DNA of 64,000 nt. It comes from Nothopassalora personata. Its lineage: Eukaryota > Ascomycota > Dothideomycetes > Mycosphaerellales > Mycosphaerellaceae. Made by a program: the position numbers and the translations under genes. The notes below the pieces were generated by a model, which was not told the origin of the DNA, made no database searches, and saw only the letters and a program-made list of their open reading frames with translations. Positions 21,593 to 34,253 of the stretch are shown in pieces. Positions within the stretch are counted from its first letter, which is position 1, and each line of letters opens with the position of its first letter. The stretch covers positions 1,488,001 through 1,552,000 of the forward strand of contig CM066287.1 of assembly GCA_033816765.1 (NCBI GenBank). Direction: 5' to 3'.

Positions 21593-24500
21593 GGTTATAA
21601 GCCCGAGTTTATGTAGGAGTAAGAGCAACCTATATTAGTATAGGTTACTTGTATCCCTTACTATTATAGCAGAAAACATCTAGGAAGTAGAAGTCTACCC
21701 TATCTATCCTATTAAGGAGCTTAGTTTAATACTAAGTAATAGGTAATCTAGAAAAGGACTCTATACGGCTTACTATAAGCTAATACCTTAAAGACACTCT
21801 ATAGGCAGAACTGCATCGAGATACTATTAAGAAGGACTTTAAGTAAGTCATTTAGAACTCTACTAGGAGAGACAGACCTATGTCCTAGCTCCGAGACTAT
21901 ACCGCTCTTTCTTTACCCTACTAAGTAGGCCTTAGTATCTACACCTACGAACCTTACTATTCTACACTAAAAGCCTTAGTAGGACCTAAGCCACGACCTT
22001 AAAGCATATACACCTTGTTTTATTACATTTAATTTATTATAGATTTATACTAAGAGAAAGGAGAAGAGAAGAGAACTAAAATCCCAATTCTTAGGAGAGA
22101 CAACTAGAAGAGATAGTTTAACCTTTAGAGATATAAGATAGAGAGCTAGTTAGCATTCTTTACAACTAATAACCTATTAGAAGTGTTATTTAACAACATT
22201 AAGGGCAAGAACCTAAAACTCTAGGAAGAGACTAAGATTAAAGAGATTCTTAATGCACTAATATAGATAAAACAAAATGCAGCTTGCTGCTTTAGTATCC
22301 TAAGTAGGATTATAGAAGAAGATAAATTTAAGCTTAAGGGCTCTTACGAATCTAGAAAAGCTGCTAAGATATAGGTGCATCTCTAGAATAAGTATAGCTA
22401 GGTGTTACTAACCTATGCACATAAGCTTATAAAACAGTTTATAAACTTTAAGATAAGGAAAGAGTTCACTATTAGATCTATATAGGCACACCTAGTATCT
22501 CTTAGAAGGAGGATTGCTAATGTTAACCTAGAGGGCTAGCACTATAGGAAAGCTAATATAAGAATAACCTAGCTTTTAAGCTTACTACTACCTAACTACT
22601 ATATAGCTAGGGATACTATTATAGCTTAGCTAAAGATAGATCATAAAAGGACCTTAAAGATCCTTAAGGCTTAAGAGGCTAGATTGAATCCCTCTAAGGC
22701 TAAGTATAGTATAGTAGCTACCTAGGTTAGGCCCTTAGGTTAGGTAAGATCACTTTCCTACCTTCTCTATAAGAAGGACTATCTTATTAAGGACTGCCCT
22801 AGTCTCTCTAAGGCAAAGAAGGTCCTTAGATCTCATTCCTAAGCACTATCCTCCTAGAATGTAACACATGTTAAGAAGAGAAGATCTCTACTACTATCTT
22901 TAAGAAGAACACTAAGAGAGAAGTCCTCTATAGAGGAACTTAAGAAAATAGTAAAGAAACTTAGCTCTAATATGCTGTTACTCTAGAAGAACTAGGCCTA
23001 GTCTCCTTCCTCTAAAATAAGGAAGACTAGGAAAGGTTTCTCTACCTAAGAGCTACCTAACTTATATAACTTATCCTAGAAGACAATGTCTAATAATAAT
23101 AAGTATAATAAAGTAGCTTACTTAACTATAGAAGTCTAAGGCAAGTTCCCCTTATTAGAGTAGTTACTTAATTCTTGTGCTTTATCCTATATAACTAACT
23201 AGAACTGCCTCTTTAGATCTATAACTCCCTTAATAAAGAAGAAATAGATTAAAGTAGGAGGTAGGCATTTGTTAGCTACTTATATTAGGACTGTAGAGAT
23301 GAGTAGGAGATCTAGCAGGAAAGTTGTTTTAGAAGATGTTCTACTTATACCTAAGCTAGGGGTAAACCTAGTTTCTTAGAACCAGTTTAGTAAGCAGTTT
23401 GGTGTCCAACCTCCTTCATTTTCTCTTGTATCCCCCTCTAGCTAAACTATTGTCTAGACAAGGCTCCTTAGGAGGGTTCTATTTATTAATAAGATTTCTC
23501 CTCTACTATAAGAAAGGGCACATTACTTATTATGTGCACTACTAATAGAGAATGCCTTTATAACTGCTAAATTAGAGACTAACCTAAAACAGTAGGAGCT
23601 TTAGTATAGAAGATTTGCACACTTTAGGAAGAACTTGCTCTAGAATCTTTATAAGGTAATAGACTTAAAAGAACCTATTCCTATTCCTAGGGATAGCTTC
23701 CACTAGTGTAGAGTGTATTTAATAGCAAAGATAAAGAAGTACAAAGGCAAAGTTACTAAGAGAAGACCTAAAAGACTTGCCCTTATATCCATTAACATAT
23801 ATAGTCTACTACTAACATTAAGGCTAGGGTTCAAATACTAGCTTAAGATTATTGACAACTTCTCTAGAAAAAAGTGGACCTATCCTCTTAAGAAAAGAGA
23901 AGATGCTCTAGTTGCTCTCTAGAACTAGAAGATTAAGGTAGAGAGGAAATCATCAGCATAGTTAAAAGCAGTTAGGCTTAATAATATAAGGGAACTTATT
24001 GTATTAGTTAAGCAGTAGGAGAAGGATTTAGGAATTAGGCTAGAGCATACTAAGGCATACAACTCGCTCTAAAATGGACTAGTTAAAAGGTCAATACAAA
24101 CCTTAGAAGACTCTATAAGGGCAATGCTTAAAGAGGCTAAGATGCTAATTGAATTCTAGCCTAAAGCACTAGAAGCCTAAACCTACATAAGGAACAAACT
24201 ACTAAATAGTCTAGACTATAATAGGTTTAAGGTTTCACTAGATAAAGCCTTTAATAGTATTAAGCTAACTATTAACTATTTGAAGGTTTAGGGATGCAAA
24301 GCTATTATCTACATAGATATAAGATCCTAGCCTTAATAGGCAAGAAGTAATAAACTAATGAATAGAGGCAAAGAAGCAGTGTTTATTAGATACGTTAAAA
24401 ACACAGCTAAGGCCTAGCTCTTTTAGGAACTAGACATAAAAGCTGTTAAACAATATATATATGCAGACTTCTTTAAGGACCAACCTAGAGGTAATATAGA

Positions 24501-26712
24501 TCTTAATGTTACAAAATTGAATCTATTAAGCAATGCACTAGCTAGGAGACCCTTAGGGAGGCTAAGGAAGGACATATCCTTAGAGTAACCTATTCACTAT
24601 TCAATTATTTAGTAGAGCAGCCTAGTAACAGCCTAGCTAAGAAAGCTGTTTATGCAACTTCCCTAGCCTCTAAAGAATGTAGGGGAATTGTAGAAAATCG
24701 ATGAGCTAATTAAGATAAGTTCACTAGATCTCTAGGAAAAGAATGTTAGTAGGACACAAGTAACTACTCTTAGATTATCCCTTAGTAAGAGGAGGGCTAA
24801 CTATAATATTAAGGGCTATAAATAGAAATAGAAAGCCCTAAGATCTATAGTCCCTGTACCTAAACTAGCTACTAAAGTAGGAGAAGCAATAGACCTCTTA
24901 GAGAACCTTGCTGCTTACTACTAAGCTTTCTTTATAGCTATGCAATTAGTAGATGATTCAGTACTATAGGATAGTAAATTCCTAGAAGAAGTTAAGGAGA
25001 TAGCCTTTGTAGCAACTATAGAAGTCATTGCATATAAGCAAGAGATCCCAATTCTAAAGTCCTATAAGGATGCTATAAATAATAAGAAATAGGGACACCT
25101 TTAGAAGGAAGCAATCTAGAAGGAGCTAGATACTCTATAGAGTAACAACACCTAGGAGAATGCTGTTCCACTAAAAGGAGCAAACTTAGTTACGTTAAGA
25201 TAGGTCTTTAATGTTAAAAGAAGTATTAGTAGAGCCATTGAAAAGTTTAAGGCTAGGCTAGTTATAAGGGGCTTTTCATAGAAGTTTAGTATTAACTTTA
25301 TAGAGACATTTGCGCCTATAGTTAGATAGGACACCCTTAGGGTGTTTATAGCTATTATATATAAGAAGGATCTCTATCTTTACTAAGTAGATATAAATAA
25401 TACGTTTATAGAAAGCACCCTCTATAAAGACATCTTCATGTTACCACTACTAGGAGTTAAGCTTCTACTAAACATAGTGTTCAAGATCCTTAAAAGCTTA
25501 TATAGACTTAAGCAAGCAGCTAGAGATTAGAATTAACTCTATGTGTTAAAGCTTAGAGAGATTGGATTTATATAGTTAGAGGTGGATCCATGCCTACTTA
25601 TTTATAAGGAAAAAGAGATTATAATTCTCACATATATAGATGACATTCTAATTGCTGCACTAAAGTTAATAGATGTTCTCTAGTTCAAAAGAGAACTTAG
25701 CAAAGTCTTTAAGATTAAAGATCTTAGTAAACCTAAAAAGATCCTTAGCATAAGAGTTATAAGGGACAGGAGGAGAGGAATCCTAAAACTTAACTAGGGA
25801 CACTTTGTTAGGGACAACCTTACTAAGATAGGGATAAACTATAAGAAGGCAGCACCTATACACTTACCTATAGACAGCTATAAGGCTCTTAAACCTTTAA
25901 GCCACATAGATAAGAGGTGTAACAAGGTAGAGTACTAGAGTATTAATAGTACATAGATGTAGCTAGTAACAATTACAAGGCTAGACATTGCTTTTGCCCT
26001 AGGAAGAATAAGCTCATTTATAAGTGACCCATCTACCTACTACATAAAGGCTTTAAAGAAGATTACAAGATATCTAAGGTTATATCCTAATCTTAGCCTT
26101 GTCTTCTCTAGGCATAGAGAAGGATGCCTAGTTAGATACTGTAACTCTAATTATGTAATAGACAAAGTAGATAGAGTCTCTATCCTTAGGTATATCTTCT
26201 TCCTCTATAGGGCACTAGTCTCCTAGATAAGTAAGAAGCAAAAGTCTATAGTAACATCTACAATAGAAGCTAAATACATAGCTATAAATGCATGTGTAAA
26301 GCAATCCCAATTCCTAGCTTCACTGCTAAGGGAGATAGACTGTCTAGAGTTAGTAGGAGACTGTTCCTATTAACTAAGGATTACTGGAAACTAGGAGACT
26401 ATGTTAAGCTTAAGACTAGTCCAATTAAGAGGTAACAACCAAGCTGCCCTTACCCTAGTAAGGGATACACATGTTTATAACAAGTTAAAGCACATTAATA
26501 TTGCCTACAATGCTATTAGGAAACTTTAGTAGAGAAGGCTTATTACTGTTAAGTACACCCTAACATCTAAGATGGTTGTAGATAGGTTTATAAAGCTAAA
26601 GACTAGTCTACACTTCTAGAGGTTTGTGAGCTAGCTCAACCTGTTATAGAGGTCTAAATACTACTAACAGGAGAAGAGCAGATTATAACCTCCTATGTAA
26701 GATAAGTAGGAG

Positions 26713-26959
26713 TGTTAAGATGTAGCATCTTAAGGGGAGCTAACAGTTAGGTTGTGATCTAATAGCCTAAGGCATCCACGATAACTTAGCTTATCGGAAG
26801 ACACCTTCTCTCCCCTTTAGCTTAGATAGACATCTAACACAATTCATACATTGGTTCCTAATATATTGCTGCATGCCCTATAGCTATTAGCCAGTTAAAG
26901 ATTGATCTCTTACTCTACTCCGCTGCTAACTACGTATCCTGTTAGGTCTCAACTTAACA
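26713..26959 (+). repeat. Copia-2 3' LTR
   Basis: This 247-bp LTR keeps its tgttaag...cttaaca ends. It is less RIPped than its partner at 21345 and matches the LTR at 46460-46706 closely. Confidence 0.85.
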
Positions 26960-28560
26960 CTAAATATCTATACGCTCGTCTAAGAATAGAACTTTCTTTC
27001 GCATTTAAGGGAGTGAGATAATATTGTAGTAAAATCCTAGAATGTAGAGGGTATTCTCAAGGTTTAAGGTAACTAGGTGTCTATCTAGTAACTTAATACG
27101 GACCTTTGCGGTACCCTTAACTACTCCTCGAAGGGTAGTAGCCGCTACGTAGACTAGTGTATCCTTAGGGATTAATTCTAGGGTGAATTCGGCCTTCGTA
27201 GGTTTATTAATTATGTGTACGTTAGACCCCCCATCTAGTAGCTAGGAGTCCTCCTCCGATAAGTTGTTAGAGGAGTATACTCCCTAGGTCTTAATTGCGC
27301 GTAGTCCGTATAACCCTCTAGGTCTCGAATCCGTTTCCTCTGTTCTTTAGTCTTTATTAGAGTTAGACTAAAGATCCTTTATAAGTTTAAGGGCCTTAGG
27401 ATCCTTATATCTACTTGCCTAGCGCTTATAGAATTAAGGATTGTCCCTTAGATACTTACGGTAGGTCTTTAGCTAACCTTTCTAAGTATTGTCTATGCTT
27501 TCCTAGGGTAGTCGTAAGTTATAATTAACGATATTGCATTTTCTAAGGAATAGGCATGCTTTATTAGGAGGTTTTCTAGTCATTTTAGCATATGTTCGCC
27601 TTAGGCGATCCCTCGTTATCTTTTCTAGGGAATAACTAGTAGTCTGTTAATCCCCTAATATAGCAAATAAGATGCTCTTCTTAGTGTTGCTATTTGCCTT
27701 ATACTTACTAGGGTTCCTTCTAGTAAACTTAAGACACCTCTAAATAGCGTCTTTAAGGTTATTACTTAATTCCGTAATAATTCTACCTTTAGCTACATCG
27801 ATAGTGTCCTTAATTATGCGGCATAGGTTATCTTTTATATATAGGGCAAGTAGATAGCCCCTCTGTCTAAGCTTTCGGTTAAGCTCGAGCTACTTTATAA
27901 GAAATTAGTCGATATTCTTACTCTTAGGTCCCTTTATAAGCTTATTATGTTAGCTCTAAAGAATTACCCTTCTACTCTTAGTCTTAGGCTCTAGTTTAGC
28001 TTTAATGTATGTCTACTAAGTAGAGAGGGTATCTAGTCGGCTAAGAAGGTCGTTAAGGTACATTTATAGAATGGTCCTCTCGAAGTAGGATTTTAGGGAG
28101 CGTTTACGAGTTACAAAGTCCTCGTATTCTTTCTTCTAATCCCTATACATCGCATACCGGAGGTTGTACGATGTGCTAATTCTACTAAATAGGGTCTATG
28201 CAGCTGCATTATCGTCTTTAGCAGGAGGGTTTAGTAGAGGGCCTATAACTAGTTCCTAAGGTTTAGGTAATAGATCGAGATCTATTTCCTAGGTTGTCGT
28301 ACCGTCCTATAACTTCCCTTCTATATACTTCTACAAGTCTATTCTAACTGCTTTAGCCTAAGTCTAAAGGTAGAAGTTATTAAACATAGAGGGATTATAG
28401 TAGTTTAGTTCCTTTATTGTCGTAGCGGACGGGTAGTCCTAAAGGTATTACCTAAGGTCTATTATATACCTCGATTAGGTCTAATAGATATGTGCAATTC
28501 CGAATAGAGACCCTAAGTTGCTTAACTCGGGCTTATAACTGTAAAACTAGTAGAGATGGA
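26960..28560 (-). pseudogene. Copia-3 relic: gag and protease
   Basis: On the minus strand this reads as the 5' half of a Copia polyprotein with stops. A protease motif (LLDGGSNVHIINKPT, from DSGS-type) lies near 27200-27240, and the rest toward 28500 is gag-like and charged. Together with 1-585, 7530-8450 and 19787-21108 it would complete one old Copia element. The rightmost 100 bp before the gene island cannot be assigned. Confidence 0.6.
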
Positions 28561-28689
28561 AGTTTGGAACTAGGGTATTAAGTCTAGAAATTAGGGTATG
28601 AAAAACTATGTTTATTACTAGTAGTAGCACCCTTAAGGTGCTTATATAAGTCTTCTTTTGATAAGACGCCCTCAATCCCTGTAATTCAG
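28561..28689. other. Boundary of RIPped nest and gene island
   Basis: Between about 28560 and 28690 the composition changes from CpA/TpG-poor to normal. No LTR edge, gene or repeat could be placed here. Confidence 0.5.
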
Positions 28690-29103
28690 GTGCCTAATCT
28701 CATTTCCCAAGGACAAGTAATTACCACACTCAATCAGGTTATGTCACCCTCAAAACCTGCTATCCATGCATCATCCTGGCGCTTCACACAACCCCTCGCC
28801 ATTGTCGCAGAGGTACCTTATTATAATACTGCTTACACATCACCTCTAATGTCTAAAGCCATGAGCTACCACTTCCGACCGCATGGGCATATTCGTCAGT
28901 GGCATGACTTTCAGAAAACGTCTGGCACAGGCTTGGACTACCCGAACCCCATGTTCCAGCGACCACTGCCTCGGACTGTGCTTGTGTCGGTAGTGTCAGA
29001 CAATGAAGTCATTCCCGAGCGTGCGGAAGGGGTATTTGCCAGCAAGCCTTTTTTGTGCACTTCCACACAGAATTGCGTCACACACGGGCCTCGAACGGCG
29101 TAG
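28690..29103 (+). CDS. Doubtful hypothetical protein (137 aa)
   Basis: An open frame of 137 codons lies at the left edge of the gene island. I recognise no domain, signal peptide or family. Composition is unremarkable and it ends within the 3' flank of the ATPase gene. It may be chance. Only expression data or a conserved homologue would make it a gene. Confidence 0.18.
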   Translation: MPNLISQGQVITTLNQVMSPSKPAIHASSWRFTQPLAIVAEVPYYNTAYTSPLMSKAMSYHFRPHGHIRQWHDFQKTSGTGLDYPNPMFQRPLPRTVLVSVVSDNEVIPERAEGVFASKPFLCTSTQNCVTHGPRTA

Positions 29104-29526
29104 GAACTTGACGCTCATCAGTGCTTTTCGAGAAAACACGGATGACGATATGCAAAAGTGACACCGCAAATGCCAGTGATAGTCCAGCGAAGTCCCGGAT
29201 TTCAGCAATGCTACTTCATCGTATGTGGAAACATAGGAATGGGGGGCAATTAGAAGTCGAGAGCTAGAGGATAACGATTGTGGGTGACGATGTGTTGCAC
29301 ATGCGGTAGGTGACAGGGAGGATATCAGAGATGTCGTGGTTGTAGGCGAACACTCGTTGAATAAGGCAATAGCGAGAAGCTGACGTTCATGGTATGTTCG
29401 TATTCATTACCTTGGCCGTACACCGCGCCATAGTCCCTTGGTGAATAACAATCATCAAGTTCGCAGATACCCCATAGCAGGACATAACGCTGATCAATCA
29501 TGCCATGCCCAAATTCCGCGCTCAAT
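29104..29526. other. Intergenic, 3' flank of the ATPase gene
   Basis: No supported gene is present. It contains the downstream region of the minus-strand ATPase; short open frames on both strands have no recognisable features. Confidence 0.5.
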
Positions 29527-32500
29527 CTATACCATCAACTTTTCATCGCCCATGCTCGACTGCGTGAGGTACCGCTCAAACACTTTAGTCTCCAAATCCA
29601 CACTTCCCGATCTTCCACTGTTCCGATACTTCTTCGCCTTCCGCCTCCTGAAATAAACTCTCTTGCACCACTTCCAACCCTCAATACCCATAAAGAAGAG
29701 GAGGCTGGCAACGAAGACAATCCCCCACTCCCACTTAATGCCCGTATGTCGGAAAACTTGGCCAGAGATGACAGGGATGTACAGAATCGGGAAGATCAGC
29801 ACGAAGCCGGCGACGATAGCCCAGAACAGGAATTGGTTCCTCCAGACCACTCGCATCCAGTTGGTGAAGTAGTGGGTCGAGTTGGGATCCATGCGGAAGA
29901 AAGATCTTCGCATATCGATCACTTCCCAAGCCAAGAAGAGAGAGAACCAAGTCAAGCAGGCGAAGCAAGTAGCTCGTGCACGGAAGATGGTCTCGCAGCC
30001 ATCGCCGATAGACTCATTGCAGCGGATACCGATTTGGCCGCCGCCCAATGGGTAAAGCACGAGAACGAAAGCTGCCAGGCAAAGAGCAGCGATCCAAATG
30101 CCATAGACCACCATGTCGACGAGGAGTTCGATCGTGAAGATACCGCGTTTCAGGTTCTGTGGTGGGCGCGAGAGGACGTCTGGGGCCTTTTCTTGGAATC
30201 CAAGACCCATATCTGGAATACCGGAGGTGATCATGATAATCCAAAGAATCTCAATCGGCGAGATTGGGAAGACGGACAGGTTCTCATCGTCTTTGAAGAC
30301 GAGACCAATGAGGAGGACGAAGGCCTGAGAGATGTTCTGTGCCAAGAGATGGAGGACGAATTTCTGAATGTTGTCAAATGTGCGACGACCCTCTTCAACG
30401 GCGGCGAGGATGCTGGCGAAGTTGTCGTCCGTGAGGATAATGTCTGAGGCGTCCTTGGCAACGTCTGAACCGGCCATACCCATGGCGATACCTACATCTG
30501 CGCGCTTGAGGGAAGGGCTATCATTGACGCCGTCACCGGTCATGGCGCAGAACTTGTTGCGCCGATGGAGAGCTTCAATCATGCGGACTTTTGTGTTTGG
30601 AGCACAGCGAGCAATGACGAGTGGCAGGACCGGAAGGTTATCGATTTGGTCGTCGGAGAGTGCGTCAAATTGAGATGCAGTCATGACCATGGAGTCGGCA
30701 ACATGCTTGCTGATTTCTGCCATGTTGCGTGGAAGAATGCCGACTTGGCCAGCGATTGCTCGCGCTGTCCCGGGGTGGTCGCCAGTAAGCATGTGAACTT
30801 CCACGCCGGCTTCGTGGAAGCGGCGGACGGAGGGTGCGGATTCCGGGCGAGGTGGATCGTAGAGGCCGACGAGACCGCGGAAGATGAGATCGTTTTCAAC
30901 TTTGCTGCGGTCAATTTCTTCGCCCTCAACGTAGGATTCGTTGTAGTCGCGGCTGGCGAGGGCAAGAACACGAAGACCGTGGCTTGCGAGAGCTTCCATG
31001 TTCTGCAAAATTTCGTCGCGATACTCTTCAGTCATCTCGACTGCGTCGCCCTTCTTGTTCTTGTAGGTTGTGCAGGAGGCGATGACTCTCTCAACGGCGC
31101 CCTTGGTGACGGCGTACATCTTGTCGGTGTGGAGGTCTTTGTAGATGACGCTCATCTTCTTGACATCGGAGTCGAAGGGAAACTCAACAAGCATCTTCAT
31201 AGCTGGATTGTCACCGCCGACCGATGCACGTCTGTTCCATTGGAAACGTGATGCGAACACCTGAATGGCGATTTCAGTGGGGTCACCACGAGCGTTCCAT
31301 GCGCCAGCATCGGTCTGATGGACAGTCGCGAGGTTGGCAAGCGAGGCAACACGAAGATAGTCTTTTAGTGCCTCGCTGTTCTGCAAGAGCTCAGAGTATC
31401 CCGATTCCTTGTCCTTATCTTGTGGCTGAATGTGCTGTGGCTGCTTCTCGTTGTACGAGATGGCCCCTTTGGTAGGGTTGAATGGCTCATCGGATTCTCC
31501 GATCGTGTAAGTGCCTTCGGCCGGGATCCATGCCTTCTTCGCTACCATCTTGCCCTGAGTCAAAGTACCTGTCTTGTCAGAGCAAATGTCAGTGACAGCG
31601 CCAAGAGCCTCGAGCGATCGCAGGTTTCGAACGATAACGTGACGCTCGACCATGCGCTTCGTGCCTGCAGCCATCGTGATCGTGAGGACCACAACAAGAG
31701 ACGCGGGAATCATGGAGAGACCAGTCGCAACAGCATAGATGATGACCTCGCGCTGATTGCGGAATTCATTGGCGCCCAAGACGATGACAGCACAGATGAC
31801 AGCAATGATGAAGAGAAGGCAAGCCAGTCGTGAAAGCTTCTTCTGCAAAGGTGTGCCCACATTGACTCCCAGAAAGTGTCCGACAGCGTCACTCATCGTG
31901 AGAATTGCTGCTTGAACGTAGCGGTATGGCTTGGTCGTGCCGTCTTCCTTGCGCTTGACTGGTCGAATCCTGCTGTCCTTCTTACGAAGTGCAGCTGCAA
32001 TGGTTCCAATCTCGGTGTGCATTCCTGTAGCAAAGACAATGCCGGAAGCACGTCCTTTAGTGACTGTAGAGGAGCTGTATGCTACATTCAGCCGGTCGCC
32101 GGGTCCCGTGGCGTCGTCGAATACATCGTTGTGTGCTTTTCGTACGGGAAGCGACTCTCCAGTAAGAAGAGCCTCATCGGTTTCGAAGTTGACAGCATCG
32201 ATAAGTCTGACATCCGCTGGAATGGTGTCTCCAGTCTTGAGTTCGACAAGGTCTCCTGCTACGATTTCGACTGTGGACACACTGTTCGATTGGCCGTCAC
32301 GAACAGCCTGAGCTGTCGGTGAACTGAGCGAGCGGAGCGAATCCATAGTCTTCTCCGCTTGAAATTCCTGGTAAAAGCCGACTGCGATGTTGATGAAGAT
32401 GACGCCTGCCACAACACCCCCCTCAATCCACGACTGGATAGCGAAGGATACGATCATAGCAATAATCAGGACCAGTGTCATCGCATTGGCGACTTGTCGG

Positions 32501-32736
32501 AGAAGAATCTTTCCTGGATTGACCTTCTGGCCATCTCCCAATTCGTTGCGGCCAAACTCTTCGAGCCTCTTGCTGGCCTCGCTCGAGCTGAGTCCATCGT
32601 CGATGTCGGCCTGAAGCTCTTCTACCACTTCCTTCCAGTTCAACGCGTGAGCTGACTTGGAGAGTGGCTTGTTCGATTGTCCGGAGACGTGGCCATCAGC
32701 CACTTGCTTCGGTTCCTGACCCATCCTGCCTGTCAA
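29527..32736 (-). CDS. ENA1: ENA-type sodium/potassium-exporting P-type ATPase
   Basis: This is an intronless gene for a 1069-residue fungal type IID P-type ATPase, which pumps Na+ (and K+) out across the plasma membrane using ATP. The order is a cation-ATPase N-terminal domain (about residues 30-85), the first membrane pair (85-120), TGES of the actuator domain (192-195), an IPASL motif in membrane segment 4 (about 343) where Ca2+ pumps have PEGL, the phosphorylation site DKTGTLT (Asp387), TGDHPGTA, and the hinge TGDGVNDSPSLK (about 730). A membrane C-terminal domain with a basic tail follows. The IPASL form and about 1070-residue length are typical of ENA pumps. The start is the first Met upstream of the conserved N-terminal domain. 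It is transcribed away from the glutaredoxin gene and faces the left transposon nest with its 3' end. All catalytic motifs are present, so it should be functional. The exact ion preference cannot be told from the sequence. Confidence 0.93.
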   Translation of the reverse strand: MTGRMGQEPKQVADGHVSGQSNKPLSKSAHALNWKEVVEELQADIDDGLSSSEASKRLEEFGRNELGDGQKVNPGKILLRQVANAMTLVLIIAMIVSFAIQSWIEGGVVAGVIFINIAVGFYQEFQAEKTMDSLRSLSSPTAQAVRDGQSNSVSTVEIVAGDLVELKTGDTIPADVRLIDAVNFETDEALLTGESLPVRKAHNDVFDDATGPGDRLNVAYSSSTVTKGRASGIVFATGMHTEIGTIAAALRKKDSRIRPVKRKEDGTTKPYRYVQAAILTMSDAVGHFLGVNVGTPLQKKLSRLACLLFIIAVICAVIVLGANEFRNQREVIIYAVATGLSMIPASLVVVLTITMAAGTKRMVERHVIVRNLRSLEALGAVTDICSDKTGTLTQGKMVAKKAWIPAEGTYTIGESDEPFNPTKGAISYNEKQPQHIQPQDKDKESGYSELLQNSEALKDYLRVASLANLATVHQTDAGAWNARGDPTEIAIQVFASRFQWNRRASVGGDNPAMKMLVEFPFDSDVKKMSVIYKDLHTDKMYAVTKGAVERVIASCTTYKNKKGDAVEMTEEYRDEILQNMEALASHGLRVLALASRDYNESYVEGEEIDRSKVENDLIFRGLVGLYDPPRPESAPSVRRFHEAGVEVHMLTGDHPGTARAIAGQVGILPRNMAEISKHVADSMVMTASQFDALSDDQIDNLPVLPLVIARCAPNTKVRMIEALHRRNKFCAMTGDGVNDSPSLKRADVGIAMGMAGSDVAKDASDIILTDDNFASILAAVEEGRRTFDNIQKFVLHLLAQNISQAFVLLIGLVFKDDENLSVFPISPIEILWIIMITSGIPDMGLGFQEKAPDVLSRPPQNLKRGIFTIELLVDMVVYGIWIAALCLAAFVLVLYPLGGGQIGIRCNESIGDGCETIFRARATCFACLTWFSLFLAWEVIDMRRSFFRMDPNSTHYFTNWMRVVWRNQFLFWAIVAGFVLIFPILYIPVISGQVFRHTGIKWEWGIVFVASLLFFMGIEGWKWCKRVYFRRRKAKKYRNSGRSGSVDLETKVFERYLTQSSMGDEKLMV

Positions 32737-33632
32737 CCATGTAGCGAGTGATAAGCTGACCTTTGTTGATGTGGTAGGCGAGGAATGTTGTATGGATGTG
32801 GGGCAAGTAGCAAGTATGGAAACGAGTGCTTTGTTCTAAAGTAGACCTTTGAGATCGTTCTTTGCAATATGATGCCGTGGCGGCAAAGCCTGCCACGAAG
32901 GGAGAACCTACTTATGTATCTGGGCCTCGACAGCATTGTTCCGCGGCATTGGGTGAGTGACAAGACGTGTTCTTGGCTGCCCAAGAACTCTGAAAAGTAT
33001 GAGCCTTGGCGACCACGAACTGCCTCCAAGAACTCTATCCGAGCAGAGATATCTGCTGACTTGCACAGCATTTCGCCTCGGACTGGAACAATGGGCAGCT
33101 GCCGTGCCCATGGTACTGCTTATCAAGTTCCTAGACGTTTTCCTGACCTATGTCGTTAATGTTTTCCGGCAGTGGCAGCTGAAATTGCTCTCTACAAGCC
33201 GCGCGGTACCCGTCAATGGCATCATGGTAGGGTGTTGGTGTAGATGTGGCGTAAGTGCCAAGGGCGGAGCGGACACCAAGGGCAGCATATCGCCACCCAC
33301 ATCGCTGGCATTGGCTCAGGGTACGCTGCCGAGAAGTCGAAAGCTTGGGGAATGCAGAGCTTCAGCGATAATAGCTGAACTGGTGTCGCGGAGATGCTGT
33401 GTCTGCCTCAGGCAGTCAGCATGACATCATTCCATCGGCTCATCATCTCGCTTTGCCGAAGTGGATTGTTCAGCAACACATTGCGTGCTGGACGCGTCTA
33501 CGTACTAAACACCCCTCGACCTCTGACAACCAGATTCCGCTCCTCTCCCAAACAACGACCAAATAGTTGCCCATCATTAACTTCATACGCTCCATTTTCA
33601 GCGCCGCACGGCCAGCAAGTCCAAACGCAATC
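32737..33632. promoter_or_regulatory. Divergent intergenic region between ENA and glutaredoxin
   Basis: This is 0.9 kb between two genes transcribed outward, so both promoters must lie here. No TATA box or repeat stands out. Short open frames on both strands overlap each other and look like chance. Confidence 0.45.
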
Positions 33633-34050
33633 ATGGCGGCAAAGGCCAAGGCACAACACATCATCGACAATAATGCAGTTGGTATAGATGTTCTGCCCGA
33701 ATATGGCGCCACAGCTACTAACAGACCCATTAGCCGTCTTCTCCAAGTCCTACTGCCCACATTGCAAGTCGACCAAGTCGCTTCTGAGCGAGCTCGGCGT
33801 CAAGCCATACATCATTGAGCTCGACCAAGTCGGTATGTTCCGGACATTCCTTGATCTGTACGTCGGCGACCAGGACTGACTCAACCCACCAGATGACGGC
33901 GCCGCTATCCAGGATGCCCTCGAGGAGATCACCAAACAGCGCTCCGTTCCAAACATTTTCATCGACCACGAGCACATTGGCGGCAACTCCGAGTTGCAAG
34001 CAAAGAAGAGCCAGCTCCCAGATCTGTTGAAGAAGGCAGGCGCAGTCTAG
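33633..34050 (+). CDS. Dithiol glutaredoxin (3 exons)
   Basis: Exons at 33633-33681, 33725-33832 and 33893-34050 join to a 104-residue protein. Intron 1 (43 bp, with ctactaacag at its end) and intron 2 (60 bp) both have GT-AG ends and keep the frame. Glutaredoxins reduce protein disulfides and glutathione mixed disulfides with glutathione. The active site is CPHC (Cys27-Cys30) in FSKSYCPHC, followed by the family's SVPNIFI cis-proline segment and a GGNSEL glutathione-binding segment. The length is that of a classical single-domain cytosolic glutaredoxin. CPHC in place of the usual CPYC is a mild variant. There is no targeting peptide. Confidence in the family is high; the exon borders are from splice signals and alignment memory only. 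Confidence 0.88.
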
Positions 34051-34253
34051 ATACCCAAACGCAAGAGCACGCAGATGAGCAAGGATACAGTGCAATAGCG
34101 GCCGTACCGACGACATACCACTGAGCTGAAGCTACACAAGCCTTTCATATTCTTCCCTCGCCACAAGCACAAGAACACAAGCCTTGTCCGGCATTACAGT
34201 TCAAACCATCGCCACAGCCAATCTTTGCCAAGCCACAGAGGCATCAAGAGACT

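Larger units (their letters stand above)
21345..26959 (+). mobile_element. Copia-2: full-length RIP-degraded Copia relic
   Basis: A 5.6-kb Copia element in plus orientation has LTRs at 21345-21592 (248 bp) and 26713-26959 (247 bp, a one-base deletion). The internal order is that of Ty1/Copia: gag (about 22050-23050), protease, integrase (about 23600-24500), reverse transcriptase with ILTYIDDILIA near 25627-25660, and RNase H (about 25900-26600). Stops from TAG and TAA created at CpA/TpG sites interrupt every domain. The left flank is the split Relic-A LTR with AGCAC; the right flank (CTAAA) is Copia-3 sequence. The element may therefore be a chimera of two Copia copies made by the inversion. 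Confidence 0.85.

Noticed and set aside
1..28560. Simple AT-rich isochore or centromere
   Set aside because: CpG stays common and only CpA/TpG are depleted; recognisable LTRs and domains explain the sequence as RIPped retrotransposons.
29500..33400. Many open frames of 60-315 codons on the plus strand opposite the ENA gene
   Set aside because: They follow the codon structure of the 1069-codon ATPase on the other strand and have no domains.
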